From IMG/VR virus record IMGVR_UViG_3300037010_001408, positions 1 through 46,739 of that record: 46,739 bases of DNA; one strand, written 5' to 3'. Within the stretch, counting starts at the first letter, position 1. Every line of letters begins with the position of its first letter. Below the pieces are notes generated by a model. The model had not been told where the DNA came from. It searched no databases and was given only the letters and a program-made list of their open reading frames with translations. Positions 1 to 7,923 of this stretch are shown here, piece after piece. Source of the stretch: a virus. The position numbers and the translations under genes are program-made.

Positions 1-1
1 T

Positions 2-211
2 GATAATGGTGTGATAAAAATATCAGATGGTTTACCACTTAAAGTTTTAGATTCAAAACAATTAACTGAAGTATCATACAAAATCAAATGTATAAACTAT
101 CTAAATGATACGTTAATTACATATGTACATATTAATAAAAATAAATCAGCAATTATAACATTCAAATATCCACAATATACATATATGTATATTTGTAAGT
201 TTGTTAGGTAG
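2..211 (+). CDS. Hypothetical protein, 5'-truncated by window edge
   Basis: The reading frame is open from the first complete codon at base 2 to a TAG at 209-211, with no stop upstream, so the gene very probably begins outside the window. A GTG at 11 could serve as a start, but nothing favours it over continuation upstream. The visible 69 residues are rich in Ile, Lys and Asn with alternating hydrophobic residues, consistent with a small beta-rich domain. I recognise no family. The next gene starts two bases after the stop, so they are probably cotranscribed. Confidence 0.5.
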   Translation, partial: DNGVIKISDGLPLKVLDSKQLTEVSYKIKCINYLNDTLITYVHINKNKSAIITFKYPQYTYMYICKFVR

Positions 212-213
212 TT

Positions 214-465
214 ATGATAATAACCATAAATGATGACAAATATAATGCACTTTATATTTATAAAAATAACAAAGAGAATGAAGTTGACTTAAATTCTCGA
301 AAAGGTGATTCATATACAATTATTAAAGGTTCAGATGGATATTTATACGTATGTGAAAAAATATTAGATGCCGAATTTGAAATTATAAATGAAGAAACAG
401 GATTATTAAATGAGAAACAAGAAGAAAGTGTTGAGTCTTCTCAACACGGTGAACAATCAAATTGA
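214..465 (+). CDS. Hypothetical acidic protein, 83 aa
   Basis: An ATG sits two bases after the previous stop. The first 60 residues look like a small beta-rich fold (MIITINDDKYNALYIYKN, then a YTIIKG strand), followed by a Glu/Gln/Ser-rich tail. No recognised family. The last 56 bases overlap the start of the next gene in another frame, so the hydrophilic tail may partly reflect the overlap. TATATTTATA occurs inside it at 253-262; I treat that copy as chance because it is coding. Confidence 0.55.
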   Translation: MIITINDDKYNALYIYKNNKENEVDLNSRKGDSYTIIKGSDGYLYVCEKILDAEFEIINEETGLLNEKQEESVESSQHGEQSN

Positions 466-595
466 TGCGATAAATAGAGTTGTAAATTCTAATACTGTTG
501 ATAAGACATCATTAGAAAGAACTCTTATTGTTCTATTAGAAGAGTTAACACAATTAATTGAAGTTGTTGAATTAGAAAACGAAACACAATTTTAA
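410..595 (+). CDS. Hypothetical small helical protein, 61 aa
   Basis: A 61-residue ORF starts at ATG 410 with AGGA about ten bases upstream, and ends three bases before the next start. The sequence is amphipathic and Leu/Val-rich (LLNTVNNQIDAINRVV, then LIVLLEELTQLIEVVELE), as expected of a helical hairpin or short coiled coil. It overlaps the preceding gene by 56 bases, which is more than usual here. Its reality therefore rests on the tight junction with the downstream gene and the plausible ribosome binding site. No known family recognised. Confidence 0.5.
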   Translation: MRNKKKVLSLLNTVNNQIDAINRVVNSNTVDKTSLERTLIVLLEELTQLIEVVELENETQF

Positions 596-598
596 TCA

Positions 599-1558
599 AT
601 GAAGTTTAATTCATTCCTTACATTAGTGTCATTATCTGCGGCTGCATTGACTATGTCAGCCGCATTCTTTTCTGTATTTGGTATATCATTGTTATTTTCT
701 GGTCATTATTATTCTGTAATGATTATGGCATCAACATTAGAATATTCTAAATTCATATTATCTACATTTCTATATAGATATTGGAAAACTGTTAATACAT
801 TAATGAAAAGTTATATGACAATTGCATTAATGGTTTTAATGTTAATAACTTCCGCAGGAATTTATGGATTCTTATCAGATGCATATCAAAAAACTAAAGA
901 ATCATATTCGGCGAATAGTAATAATGTTACATTATTGGTAAATAAAAAATCATATTTCAAACAACAGTTGGATTATTCAAACAATCAATTAACATCATTA
1001 AATAAGTCATATAATCAACAACAAGATAGGTTAGACACCTTATATAAGCATAACAGATATCAGATTGGTAATCGTGTTGAATCAACAATCTCAGGTAATT
1101 TAAGTGATATTAAATTATTAAATAAAAACATATCTGCATTAAATGATTCTATAATGTCATGTGATTTTCAAATATCTACATTAGAAACATCCAATCTAAA
1201 GGGTGAATTAGGTCCTATAATTTATATTAGTAAAATACTAAATAAAGATATTGATGTAATATCTCAATATTTTATGTTATTATTTGTGTTTGTATTTGAC
1301 CCACTTGCAGTATGTTTAATTATTGCGGCTAACTATATTTATAGTGGAGGCGGTAAAACTCAGGATGATATTTTAGATGCGTTTAAGTCTAAAAAAGAAG
1401 AACCTAAAATAAATGATCCTGTAAGTGATCCCATAAATGATACTCAACATGATACTCTAATTAAACCTGAAACTTTTAATGTTTCTGAAGAATTAAATAA
1501 ACTACAATCTTCTAAACCACAAGCACCACCTTTTAGGTCATCAATGCATAATGGTTAA
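599..1558 (+). CDS. Multi-pass membrane protein with periplasmic coiled coil
   Basis: 319 residues. Hydrophobic segments lie at about 7-34, 37-56, 71-93 and 223-248. Between the third and fourth is a long polar Asn/Gln/Ser/Leu-rich stretch (about 95-200) with heptad-like spacing, so a coiled coil outside or between membranes is likely. The last membrane segment holds FVFDPLAVCLIIAANYIY, a motif I recall from conserved membrane proteins of other large phages. The tail after 250 is polar, proline-rich and probably cytoplasmic. Function is unknown; envelope modification or superinfection exclusion would fit but is speculation. It is the last gene before the promoter-like gap at 1568-1600. Confidence 0.7.
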   Translation: MKFNSFLTLVSLSAAALTMSAAFFSVFGISLLFSGHYYSVMIMASTLEYSKFILSTFLYRYWKTVNTLMKSYMTIALMVLMLITSAGIYGFLSDAYQKTKESYSANSNNVTLLVNKKSYFKQQLDYSNNQLTSLNKSYNQQQDRLDTLYKHNRYQIGNRVESTISGNLSDIKLLNKNISALNDSIMSCDFQISTLETSNLKGELGPIIYISKILNKDIDVISQYFMLLFVFVFDPLAVCLIIAANYIYSGGGKTQDDILDAFKSKKEEPKINDPVSDPINDTQHDTLIKPETFNVSEELNKLQSSKPQAPPFRSSMHNG

Positions 1559-1567
1559 AAAACTCAA

Positions 1568-1600
1568 TTGACATTTGGTTTATAAATGGTTATATTTATA
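1568..1600 (+). promoter_or_regulatory. Promoter: TTGACA-17-TATATT plus TATATTTATA motif
   Basis: In the 67-base gap before the zinc-ribbon gene, TTGACA (1568-1573) is followed after exactly 17 bases by TATATT (1591-1596), a near-consensus host sigma-70 promoter. The -10 element is the first part of TATATTTATA (1591-1600), the string repeated in five other gaps of this window. This site may therefore serve both host-type and phage-type polymerase, unlike the others, where I see no -35 box. Confidence 0.6.
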
Positions 1601-1625
1601 TTATAAAAATTAAACGGTTATAGAA

Positions 1626-2099
1626 TTGAAAAAACAAAAACGTAAAATTGTTAAAATGTCAGGTGCTCAAGCAGATAGATTATTGAATGCTAAAAAATCT
1701 CAAGATCTAAAATGTAAATGTGGTACCGTTGTTCCACATACTAGTACCGATGCTGTTTCTGTCACTTGTTCAAAATGTACAAGTGCTTTAGTTCCATTTG
1801 AATTACCTTCAAAGAAAGCAAAAGTTGAGAAAAAAGTAGGATATCCACGTGGGTGGAAATTAATGCAGCAATTTGTTTACAAAGATGGTACTGTTTATAG
1901 ATTTGGTGTTGAATCTCCAAAATTAAAAGGTACTTTACCGGTAACCGATGTTGATGCAATTAAAGAAACTCAACGTAAAAATCGTGAAGCAAATAAAATT
2001 AAAAAAGAAGCACGATTGTTAAAAAGATATAACAAAGCTAAAAAAGAAAAGAAAATTTCAAAAAAGAAAGCAAAGGCAAAATTAAATGTTACTGAATAA
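1626..2099 (+). CDS. Zinc-ribbon, lysine-rich protein
   Basis: 157 residues from a TTG start. The frame is closed by a stop at 1611-1613, and an internal ATG about ten codons in is the alternative. CKCG near residue 31 and CSKC near 51 form a four-cysteine zinc ribbon. A basic aromatic segment follows (YPRGWKLMQQFVYKDGTVY, then FGVESP), and the last 45 residues are almost all Lys/Arg/Ala helix. A zinc ribbon plus a polybasic tail suggests nucleic-acid or ribosome binding; the exact role is unknown. It overlaps the deformylase gene by 14 bases, suggesting coupled translation. AACGGTTATAG upstream resembles the GGTTAT-type leaders of other genes here. Confidence 0.7.
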   Translation: MKKQKRKIVKMSGAQADRLLNAKKSQDLKCKCGTVVPHTSTDAVSVTCSKCTSALVPFELPSKKAKVEKKVGYPRGWKLMQQFVYKDGTVYRFGVESPKLKGTLPVTDVDAIKETQRKNREANKIKKEARLLKRYNKAKKEKKISKKKAKAKLNVTE

Positions 2100-2913
2100 T
2101 TCCAATGATTTAAGCGCTGTTAAACAAGCATTTCCTGTGATTGATGAAAAATTAAATTCTGCCGAAGATGCTGAAGTTGTTTCATCTGAAAATGTTATGG
2201 CTTCGGATAAAATAGAAAGTGTAGATTATTCCAATGTTGGAAATGATCCTAGTATTACATTAGGACTTGATAGTGTTGGTAGAATTAATATTATAAAAGA
2301 TAAAAATAAACTACGCCAAGTTTCACAAAAAGTTGAATCCGTTGAGTATGGTGAAAAAATTGCATTGTTACTTTTACAATCAATGAAAGAAAATCCATGT
2401 ATCGGTTTATCAGCTCCACAAATTGGTATTTTTAGAAAGGTCTTTGTTGTAAACGTAAAAGAACCTGAGATTTTTATAAATCCTGAAATTATCGAAGCCT
2501 CATATGAAACAGTTCCTTATGTAGAAGGCTGTATGTCAATTCCAAATAAATCAAGCAAAACCGTTCGTAGACTTTCAATAAAAGTTAAAGCAGATAATTT
2601 TGAAGGTGTACGTGAGTTTGGTATTAAAGATCCTGATTCTATTAAAAGCAAAAAGGCATTATATGCCGATTTGGATTTATTAGAATGTGTTGCTATTCAA
2701 CATGAATATGATCACTTGATGGGTATTCTAATGACTGATAGATCATATGCAGGTATTACTCATGTTCGTACTGAACCTAAAATTGGTAGGAATGAAAAAG
2801 TTGAATTTATTAATGATAATAATGAAAAAATCATTGATAAATATAAAAATGCAGATAAGCATTTCAAAAATGGTTATAGACTTTCAGTAAAAGAAAATAA
2901 GGAAAATAAATGA
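2086..2913 (+). CDS. def: Peptide deformylase with N-terminal extension
   Basis: 275 residues. All three deformylase signatures are present: GLSAPQIG (107-114), EGCMS (147-151, with the metal-ligand Cys) and QHEYDH (205-210, with the two metal-ligand His and catalytic Glu). The enzyme removes the formyl group from nascent N-termini at the ribosome. Bacterial enzymes are about 170 residues. This one has about 85 extra N-terminal residues, acidic and low-complexity up to about 58, then a segment matching the usual deformylase start. Phage deformylases are known in marine phages. It starts inside the zinc-ribbon gene and ends ATGA-coupled to the next ORF. An intact active site predicts an active enzyme. 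Confidence 0.93.
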   Translation: MLLNNSNDLSAVKQAFPVIDEKLNSAEDAEVVSSENVMASDKIESVDYSNVGNDPSITLGLDSVGRINIIKDKNKLRQVSQKVESVEYGEKIALLLLQSMKENPCIGLSAPQIGIFRKVFVVNVKEPEIFINPEIIEASYETVPYVEGCMSIPNKSSKTVRRLSIKVKADNFEGVREFGIKDPDSIKSKKALYADLDLLECVAIQHEYDHLMGILMTDRSYAGITHVRTEPKIGRNEKVEFINDNNEKIIDKYKNADKHFKNGYRLSVKENKENK

Positions 2914-3236
2914 AAACTATTTTAATTAGACATGGTGAATTTGCACCTGAATTAGTCTATATAAATATTGATTTAGATGAACCTAAACTTTTAGCATGGC
3001 TTAATGAAAATTATGGTCATTCTAAAGATGATCGTCGTGATAAGATGTTTGATACAAAAAGAAAACTAATACCAAGACCTGAAGTTGAAAGTGAATTAAA
3101 TTCAATTTTAACGGCTGGTGTTGCAACACGTGTATTTTTATATAATAATGATGTTGGTGCTCGTGTTTGGACATGCGAAGATCTTAAAGATCTTATTTTC
3201 AAATTTTATGGAAGAGTTGGTCATTATGGTAACTAA
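2910..3236 (+). CDS. Hypothetical protein, 108 aa
   Basis: The start overlaps the deformylase stop (ATGA), so translation is coupled. It is a small soluble alpha/beta protein: beta strands at MKTILIRHG and ELVYINI, a helical LLAWLNENYG, then TRVFLYNNDVGARVW. IRHGE superficially recalls phosphoglycerate mutases, but the rest of that fold is absent. No cysteines, signal or membrane segment relevant to function. Unrecognised; position suggests an accessory early or middle gene. Confidence 0.65.
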   Translation: MKTILIRHGEFAPELVYINIDLDEPKLLAWLNENYGHSKDDRRDKMFDTKRKLIPRPEVESELNSILTAGVATRVFLYNNDVGARVWTCEDLKDLIFKFYGRVGHYGN

Positions 3237-3567
3237 AGTAAAGATTAAAGAAATTGAGACTAAAGTTTTATCAAAAATCAAAGTGTATTGTTTATCATTT
3301 TGGAAATTTGTAAAACTTTATAGCTTAATAATATTATCTATTGTCTTTGGTTATTTAGTGCACACTGTTAGAACAACAGTTCAACATAAAGTCTTTGAAT
3401 TTAAGACAGGTGATAGTATTAGTATTATGGTTGATGATAAAGGTCAATTAAATATAATTGATTTTAAAGCAAATTCGGTTACTATATTTGATGATTCATC
3501 AACTACAATTATTAACGGTCAAATACAAGCGCAAATGCAACGTTCATATTTGAATAAAATAAAATGA
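3226..3567 (+). CDS. Single-pass membrane protein, 113 aa
   Basis: The start is placed at ATG 3226, overlapping the previous stop by 11 bases. A longer version from 3118 would add 36 residues overlapping the previous gene and has no benefit. A basic N-terminus is followed by one transmembrane segment (about 27-46, LYSLIILSIVFGYLVHTV) and a C-terminal beta-rich domain (residues 55-100), probably periplasmic. It overlaps the start of the membrane-anchored transglycosylase by four bases, so the two may act together at the envelope, for example as a lysis accessory. No family recognised. Confidence 0.65.
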   Translation: MVTKVKIKEIETKVLSKIKVYCLSFWKFVKLYSLIILSIVFGYLVHTVRTTVQHKVFEFKTGDSISIMVDDKGQLNIIDFKANSVTIFDDSSTTIINGQIQAQMQRSYLNKIK

Positions 3568-4076
3568 AATTAACACATTTATATATGTCACTGTTATTTT
3601 TTATAACAGTGACTATGTTTATTACTGATATAGTTAGAATAAATAATATAGAAGCAGAAGTTGTAAAAATTCATAATATACAAACAAAGCAAAATATTAT
3701 TTCACCTGAAGTGCAGGTTTATTTAAGTACTGTAAAATATTCTAAAGAATATAATGTACCAACGAAATATGCACTAAGAATGTTATATCATGAATCAACA
3801 TATCGTGGCCCAATAGATAAAGATTATAATGCAAATTTAATTTCAAATCAAAATGCATTAGGAGCTGCACAAGTAATGTTAAGTACGGCAAATTCAATGT
3901 CGGATAGTGTATTAACATATGACCAAGTGTTATATGATATAGACCTTAACATAAAAGTGTCAATGAAATATTTAAGTACATTATATGCAAAATATCATAG
4001 ATGGGATATTGCATTTGGTGTATACAATACTGGGCATAAAGTGGTTAATGATTATGCCAAATCAATTACAAAATAA
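3564..4076 (+). CDS. Membrane-anchored SLT-type lytic transglycosylase
   Basis: 170 residues. An uncleaved-looking N-terminal anchor (about 7-26) is followed by a transglycosylase SLT domain: YALRMLYHESTY with the likely catalytic Glu77, ALGAAQVM (98-105, the GxxQ element) and AFGVYNTG (150-157, the AYNxG element). Such enzymes cleave the MurNAc-GlcNAc bond non-hydrolytically. The domain is compact, as in virion-associated or assembly-related phage transglycosylases. The anchor suggests action from the inner membrane toward peptidoglycan. ATGA-coupled to the upstream membrane protein. Whether it acts in lysis, with the CHAP enzyme at 32631, or in local wall remodelling cannot be told. Confidence 0.85.
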   Translation: MKLTHLYMSLLFFITVTMFITDIVRINNIEAEVVKIHNIQTKQNIISPEVQVYLSTVKYSKEYNVPTKYALRMLYHESTYRGPIDKDYNANLISNQNALGAAQVMLSTANSMSDSVLTYDQVLYDIDLNIKVSMKYLSTLYAKYHRWDIAFGVYNTGHKVVNDYAKSITK

Positions 4077-4088
4077 AGAGGTTATTAA

Positions 4089-4862
4089 ATGAAAGAATTA
4101 ACACCAGAACAAGTTCAAGCAAATTATGATAGATTAATCGAATGGATTAAAGATTCATCTAAACATGGATTTTCACAAGATCGTATTGATAAACTATTAA
4201 AATTATATGGTGAATTTGAAGAGAGAATTACTATGATGCCGGCATCAGGTAAAGAACATTTTCATTCATGTTTTGTTGGTGGTTATGTTCATCATGTTTT
4301 GAATGTTATCAGATGTGCAGAAGAATTGCATGAATTGTGGATTCGTATGGGTCAATTTGAGAATTATGAATATTCAGAATTAATGTTCGTTGCATTAAAT
4401 CATGATATTGGTAAATTGGGAGATTTAGATAATGAATTATATGTTCCAGTAACTGAAGATTGGAAACGCAAACGTGGTGAAATGTATGATACAAATACAA
4501 CTATTAAAAATGTAATGCCACATCAAGATAGAGCTTTATGGTTCTTACAAGAATATGATATTCGTATTACTGAAAATGAATTTATCGGAATTAGACTTCA
4601 TGATGGTTTATATAATAAAGGTAATGAAGAATATTTAGTTTCTTGGTATGATTCTAAACAAATCAAAAATAACTTACCATATATAATTCATCAAGCCGAT
4701 ATGATGGCTATGCGTATTGAATACCAAGATTGGAAATTTGGTGAAAAGAATATAAAGGTTCTTAAATCAGGAAAACAGTCGGCACAAGCAAAAGCAGTTG
4801 ATGTTTTCAAAGAATTTACTTTAGGTGACATGTCAGCAATATTAAATAAAAAGAAGTCATAA
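4089..4862 (+). CDS. HD-domain metal-dependent phosphohydrolase-like protein
   Basis: 257 residues. HD-superfamily metal ligands are visible: GGYVHHVLNV (64-73), ALNHDIGKLGD (His105-Asp106) and a later QADMMAMR element carrying the distal Asp. Other members hydrolyse nucleotides or cyclic nucleotides. The substrate cannot be read from sequence; nucleotide-pool or second-messenger hydrolysis are both possible. The start is preceded by AAAGAGGTTATTAA, a good match to the ribosome-binding pattern in this phage. It is followed one base later by a small membrane-protein gene and then the late sigma gene. Confidence 0.8.
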   Translation: MKELTPEQVQANYDRLIEWIKDSSKHGFSQDRIDKLLKLYGEFEERITMMPASGKEHFHSCFVGGYVHHVLNVIRCAEELHELWIRMGQFENYEYSELMFVALNHDIGKLGDLDNELYVPVTEDWKRKRGEMYDTNTTIKNVMPHQDRALWFLQEYDIRITENEFIGIRLHDGLYNKGNEEYLVSWYDSKQIKNNLPYIIHQADMMAMRIEYQDWKFGEKNIKVLKSGKQSAQAKAVDVFKEFTLGDMSAILNKKKS

Positions 4863-4863
4863 T

Positions 4864-5169
4864 ATGGAAATACATATTGAATTATATAATACAATAGTTA
4901 CTATATATGCATTAGTTGCAACATATGTTGCTATTAATACTTATAGAAAACTAACAGTTATGGAATCTATATTAATTTCATTTGAACATTATAAAAGTTT
5001 AATGATATTACGATTTAATGATGCACTTAAGAAAATTAAGGATATTGATATTCGTGGTTCATTTGAAGCCGATGATGAAATTGGATGGACTTATAAATTT
5101 ATAACAAATGAAATTAAAGAGTTACACGAAAACGTTGTTAACTATTTTACTAATAAACCTACGGAATAA
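4864..5169 (+). CDS. Small membrane-anchored protein, 101 aa
   Basis: Begins one base after the HD gene stop. One hydrophobic segment near the N-terminus (about 8-28, ending VAINTYR) is followed by a charged helical cytoplasmic-looking domain with KKIKDIDIRGSFEADDEIGW and a helical tail. No family recognised. Being sandwiched between an HD enzyme and the late sigma factor with gaps of only one and two bases, it is very probably expressed with them. Confidence 0.65.
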   Translation: MEIHIELYNTIVTIYALVATYVAINTYRKLTVMESILISFEHYKSLMILRFNDALKKIKDIDIRGSFEADDEIGWTYKFITNEIKELHENVVNYFTNKPTE

Positions 5170-5171
5170 AT

Positions 5172-5915
5172 ATGTTAACTCAATTGAGTAAAATTAAAAA
5201 GAAAAAGGGTAAGGTGTATTTTACACCTGATACTGAAGCTGCAGTGTTAGAATATATTGCTGAACCTGATGTGTTAAAACGAAGTATTATCTATAAAGAT
5301 CGTATTGAGTTTGCATTGGATAAAATGGCAGAAAGTATTATTAATACTAAAAAGTTTTCATATATTAATGAATCATTTTATGATATTAAGCATGAATTAG
5401 TTGCTCATATTTTATTAAACATAAGTAAAATATCTCCAGAAAAAGGTAGGGCATTTTCATACTTTACACGTTCTATGATTAATTATTTAATATTATGGAA
5501 TAGGCGATGTGAAAGACGAATGAAAAATGAAATGTCAATGTCAGGTAATGATGATTCTGAAAATAGTTTTGCATTGGACATAAAAGATGAATCATATGAT
5601 ATTGATGAAAAAAATGATGATATATCAACATTCATACAACAGTTTATAATTTATCTTAAAGAAAATTCATATGAAATATGTAAAGGTAGAAAAAAATACC
5701 AAAATATATTATCAGCAATAATACACCTATTGGAAAATAAGGGAATGGACATCATTTCAAAGAAATCAATATTTGTATACATCCGCGAAATGACAGATGA
5801 CACATCTCAAAACATCAACAGAATATTAAACGTAATGAAAAAAATATACCTAAATGCATATTCTTCATATAAAGAACATGGTTATTTAGATATGTCAAAA
5901 AAATATTATAATTAA
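5172..5915 (+). CDS. 55: Late-transcription sigma factor (T4 gp55-like)
   Basis: 247 residues. The N-terminal pattern VYFTPDTEAAVLEYI, a helical segment YKDRIEFALDKMAESII, then KISPEKGRAFSYFTRSMI matches the diverged sigma-region-2 core of gp55-type late sigma factors in T4-like marine phages, as I know that family. A charged linker (about 118-152) and a helical C-terminus follow. Such proteins bind host RNA polymerase core and read a short -10-only element at late promoters. It is the last gene before a hairpin terminator. The repeated TATATTTAT(A/T) motif in six gaps would be its natural target, but that link is inference. T4 gp55 is shorter (185 residues). Confidence 0.78.
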   Translation: MLTQLSKIKKKKGKVYFTPDTEAAVLEYIAEPDVLKRSIIYKDRIEFALDKMAESIINTKKFSYINESFYDIKHELVAHILLNISKISPEKGRAFSYFTRSMINYLILWNRRCERRMKNEMSMSGNDDSENSFALDIKDESYDIDEKNDDISTFIQQFIIYLKENSYEICKGRKKYQNILSAIIHLLENKGMDIISKKSIFVYIREMTDDTSQNINRILNVMKKIYLNAYSSYKEHGYLDMSKKYYN

Positions 5916-5934
5916 TCATTATACTCCTACAAGC

Positions 5935-5966
5935 AGGCGGTTATCGTAAGGTACCCGCCTTTTTTA
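5935..5966 (+). terminator. Rho-independent terminator
   Basis: AGGCGG (5935-5940) pairs with CCGCCT (5955-5960) around a 14-base loop, extendable by two inner pairs after one mismatch, and runs directly into six T residues. It is the most GC-rich stretch in an AT-rich gap and closes the operon ending in the late sigma gene, separating it from the tail operon that starts at 6031. Confidence 0.85.
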
Positions 5967-5985
5967 TTTATTTTTAGTACTTTCT

Positions 5986-5995
5986 TATATTTATA
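5986..5995 (+). promoter_or_regulatory. Candidate phage late promoter (TATATTTATA)
   Basis: TATATTTATA followed by TAGAC lies 35 bases upstream of the first tail gene and just after the terminator. No TTGACA-like -35 is seen at the right distance, consistent with a -10-only late promoter. One of six copies of TATATTTAT(A/T) in gaps. AAGGTTATAATATAA downstream could be an alternative -10. Confidence 0.6.
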
Positions 5996-6030
5996 TAGAC
6001 AAGGTTATAATATAACAATTCAAGGAAAGT

Positions 6031-6468
6031 ATGGATAAAGATACTACAATATTTGGTGAGATATCACTATCAAATATTTATGCAGATATTTATAATAGTT
6101 CTAAAAATAAATCAAGTCAAATAGACTTCTTTTTAGAAAAATTAAATAGTCTAATTAAACAACCACAAGATGCTATGATTATTGTACCTTTAATTAAAGA
6201 ATATTTTGAGGTTGCGGTTGCTAATGATGGAAATATGGTTAAATTAGCAGCTATTATACAACGTATGATAAGTGCTATAAAAATAGGCGGAGGTGGTGAA
6301 ACAGGTGCATTCACTGAAGATGAAAGACAAAGTTTAATTAAAGATATTAATGCCCAACGTGCATTAGCAAAATCAGTAGATACAAATGTTAGTAATAGAT
6401 TAACAACATTAATTGATAAAGCGGATGCCGCTATAAAAGATTTAGAAGGTGAAAATGTAAATGTTTGA
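6031..6468 (+). CDS. Conserved phage protein at start of tail operon
   Basis: 145 residues, preceded by CAAGGAAAGT, a good ribosome binding site. Mostly helical: FFLEKLNSLI, then AMIIVPLIKEYFEVAVAN and VKLAAIIQRMISAI, a short GGGGETG linker, and a helical C-terminus. The IVPLIKEY and VKLAAIIQR pattern is one I recall from unnamed proteins adjacent to baseplate genes of other large T4-like phages, but I cannot assign a function. It overlaps the spike gene by eight bases, so a baseplate-assembly role is the best guess. Confidence 0.65.
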   Translation: MDKDTTIFGEISLSNIYADIYNSSKNKSSQIDFFLEKLNSLIKQPQDAMIIVPLIKEYFEVAVANDGNMVKLAAIIQRMISAIKIGGGGETGAFTEDERQSLIKDINAQRALAKSVDTNVSNRLTTLIDKADAAIKDLEGENVNV

Positions 6469-7528
6469 AAATAACAATGAATTAATAAGTAGTTCAACAT
6501 TATCAAGTAAGTTACCACAGAATCAAAATGGTATTAAATCAAACATTGCAGAAGTAACTGATATTATATTAGATGAAAATCATGTACTTTATACGGGTCC
6601 AAATGACATTGGTAAGGCCGTTATAAATATACTTGATGGAAATCCTAATCCTGAAGGTGTATTAGCAACACCTGGGACTAAAAATATTTTTGTAATACCA
6701 ATTATTGGTGAATTGGTAAAATTTTATTATATTTTAGATAAAGTATATTATGAAGCCCCTATTAGTTATATTGGAGATGTATTTGAAAATACAAGTAATA
6801 AGTTAGTTACTGGTGATAAAGTAACATCATCATCTACCAACATTTCAAACTTCAAATCAAGTGGCCCTAAACCAACGGTCGCACCATCATCAACACCAAC
6901 AACGGATAATAAGCTAAATAAGCTAAATAAATCTAAACAGGTTGATATGGTCCCTGGAATGTTAATGATTCAAAGTAGGTTTGGAAGTGCTATGATATTT
7001 TCATACGATAAAGATGCAAGATATCAAAACATAACAATTACTAATAATGCATTGAACAATGATAATAGTATATTTATATGTGAGCAAAATGTCGAATTTA
7101 ATGCATCAACAAATGGTAAACAGTATTATTATAATAATTTATCAGAACCTGTTTTTAAGGGTAAACAAATAATATTAAATTCAGATAGAATAATATTAAA
7201 TTCAAATCAAAATGAAATTTCAATATTTTCAAAACGTAGTTTATATGGTAGTGCTAATGAAAAAATAATATTTGAATGTGGTGATAATATAATACTTTCT
7301 ACAGCAAAATCAATTTCATTGAAAGCAAATAAAATTACCATTGGAGATGGTGCAACAATCCCAGCAGTTTTAGGAACAAAATTAACACAATTAATTTCTA
7401 AGATAATACAAGAAATGACTAAACTTACATTTGGTGCACCTGGGACACCACCTGTTAATTTACCTTCAATATTAGCATTGAATAGTGAAGTAACTGGAAT
7501 ATTAAGTAATAATGTAAAAATAATATAA
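6461..7528 (+). CDS. 5: Baseplate spike/needle protein (gp5-like, no lysozyme domain)
   Basis: 355 residues. The N-terminal region (about 30-110) has the spacing of a gp5/gpV OB-fold (PNDIGKAVINILDG, then IFVIPIIGELVKFYYI). A Ser/Thr/Pro linker (110-160) follows, then PGMLMIQSRFGSAMIFS (165-181), typical of spike proteins. The repeating strands IILNSDRIILNS, EISIFSK, IILSTAKSISLKA and KITIGDG (235-297) read as a trimeric beta-helix needle, and AVLGTKLTQLISKI is a common C-terminal element. It would form the membrane-puncturing device under the tail tube. T4 gp5 carries a lysozyme domain between these parts; here there is only the short linker. Confidence 0.8.
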   Translation: MFENNNELISSSTLSSKLPQNQNGIKSNIAEVTDIILDENHVLYTGPNDIGKAVINILDGNPNPEGVLATPGTKNIFVIPIIGELVKFYYILDKVYYEAPISYIGDVFENTSNKLVTGDKVTSSSTNISNFKSSGPKPTVAPSSTPTTDNKLNKLNKSKQVDMVPGMLMIQSRFGSAMIFSYDKDARYQNITITNNALNNDNSIFICEQNVEFNASTNGKQYYYNNLSEPVFKGKQIILNSDRIILNSNQNEISIFSKRSLYGSANEKIIFECGDNIILSTAKSISLKANKITIGDGATIPAVLGTKLTQLISKIIQEMTKLTFGAPGTPPVNLPSILALNSEVTGILSNNVKII

Positions 7529-7532
7529 TTCA

Positions 7533-7542
7533 TATATTTATT
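7533..7542 (+). promoter_or_regulatory. Candidate phage late promoter (TATATTTATT)
   Basis: TATATTTATT then ATAAAAAGG occurs in the 32-base gap between the spike gene and the 7561 gene, 18 bases before the start codon. It belongs to the TATATTTAT(A/T) set. The short distance means a transcript from here would have a very short leader containing AAAAGGTTAAG as ribosome binding site. Confidence 0.5.
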
Positions 7543-7560
7543 ATAAAAAGGTTAAGAAAA

Positions 7561-7920
7561 ATGGATGAAGCAAGATTTATAAAAATACTAAGAACTGTTG
7601 TTAGACAAGAGTTAGAAATAGCATTTAAGAAATTAGAAGAAAATAATATTCTTTCTGATGATAAAGATGATGTATTAAAACTTATTAATAATAACGTTCC
7701 AAGAGTTGGTCAAAAACAACAAAAAAAAGTACAAGAATCACAACGCCCTAAAATACAATTTAAGAATCCAGTATTGAATGATATCATGAATAATACTATA
7801 GATGATATTCCTGAAGGTGATACCGCTCCTAATGCATTAGATGCGATATCAGTAACAGATAAAAAATATGGTACATTTTTAGATAATGTTTTCAACAAAG
7901 ATTATTCAGGTCAAATTTAA
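7561..7920 (+). CDS. Hypothetical protein in baseplate operon, 119 aa
   Basis: Starts nine bases after AAAAGGTT. The N-terminal third is a helix (IKILRTVVRQELEIAFKKLEE), the middle is polar and Gln/Lys-rich, and the rest looks extended (FKNPVLNDIMNNT, then YGTFLDNVF near the end). Such a helix-linker-peptide layout suits an assembly factor or clamp, but I recognise no family. The gp25 gene starts three bases after its stop. Confidence 0.6.
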   Translation: MDEARFIKILRTVVRQELEIAFKKLEENNILSDDKDDVLKLINNNVPRVGQKQQKKVQESQRPKIQFKNPVLNDIMNNTIDDIPEGDTAPNALDAISVTDKKYGTFLDNVFNKDYSGQI

Positions 7921-7923
7921 TAA

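Noticed and set aside
253-262. TATATTTATA inside the 83-residue ORF
   Set aside because: Within coding sequence in an AT-rich genome; counted as chance and not as a promoter.
3118-3225. Upstream extension of the 113-residue membrane protein
   Set aside because: Would overlap the previous gene by over 100 bases; ATG 3226 gives the usual tight junction.
6117-6518. 133-residue minus-strand ORF
   Set aside because: Antisense to the conserved helical gene and the spike start; no support of its own.
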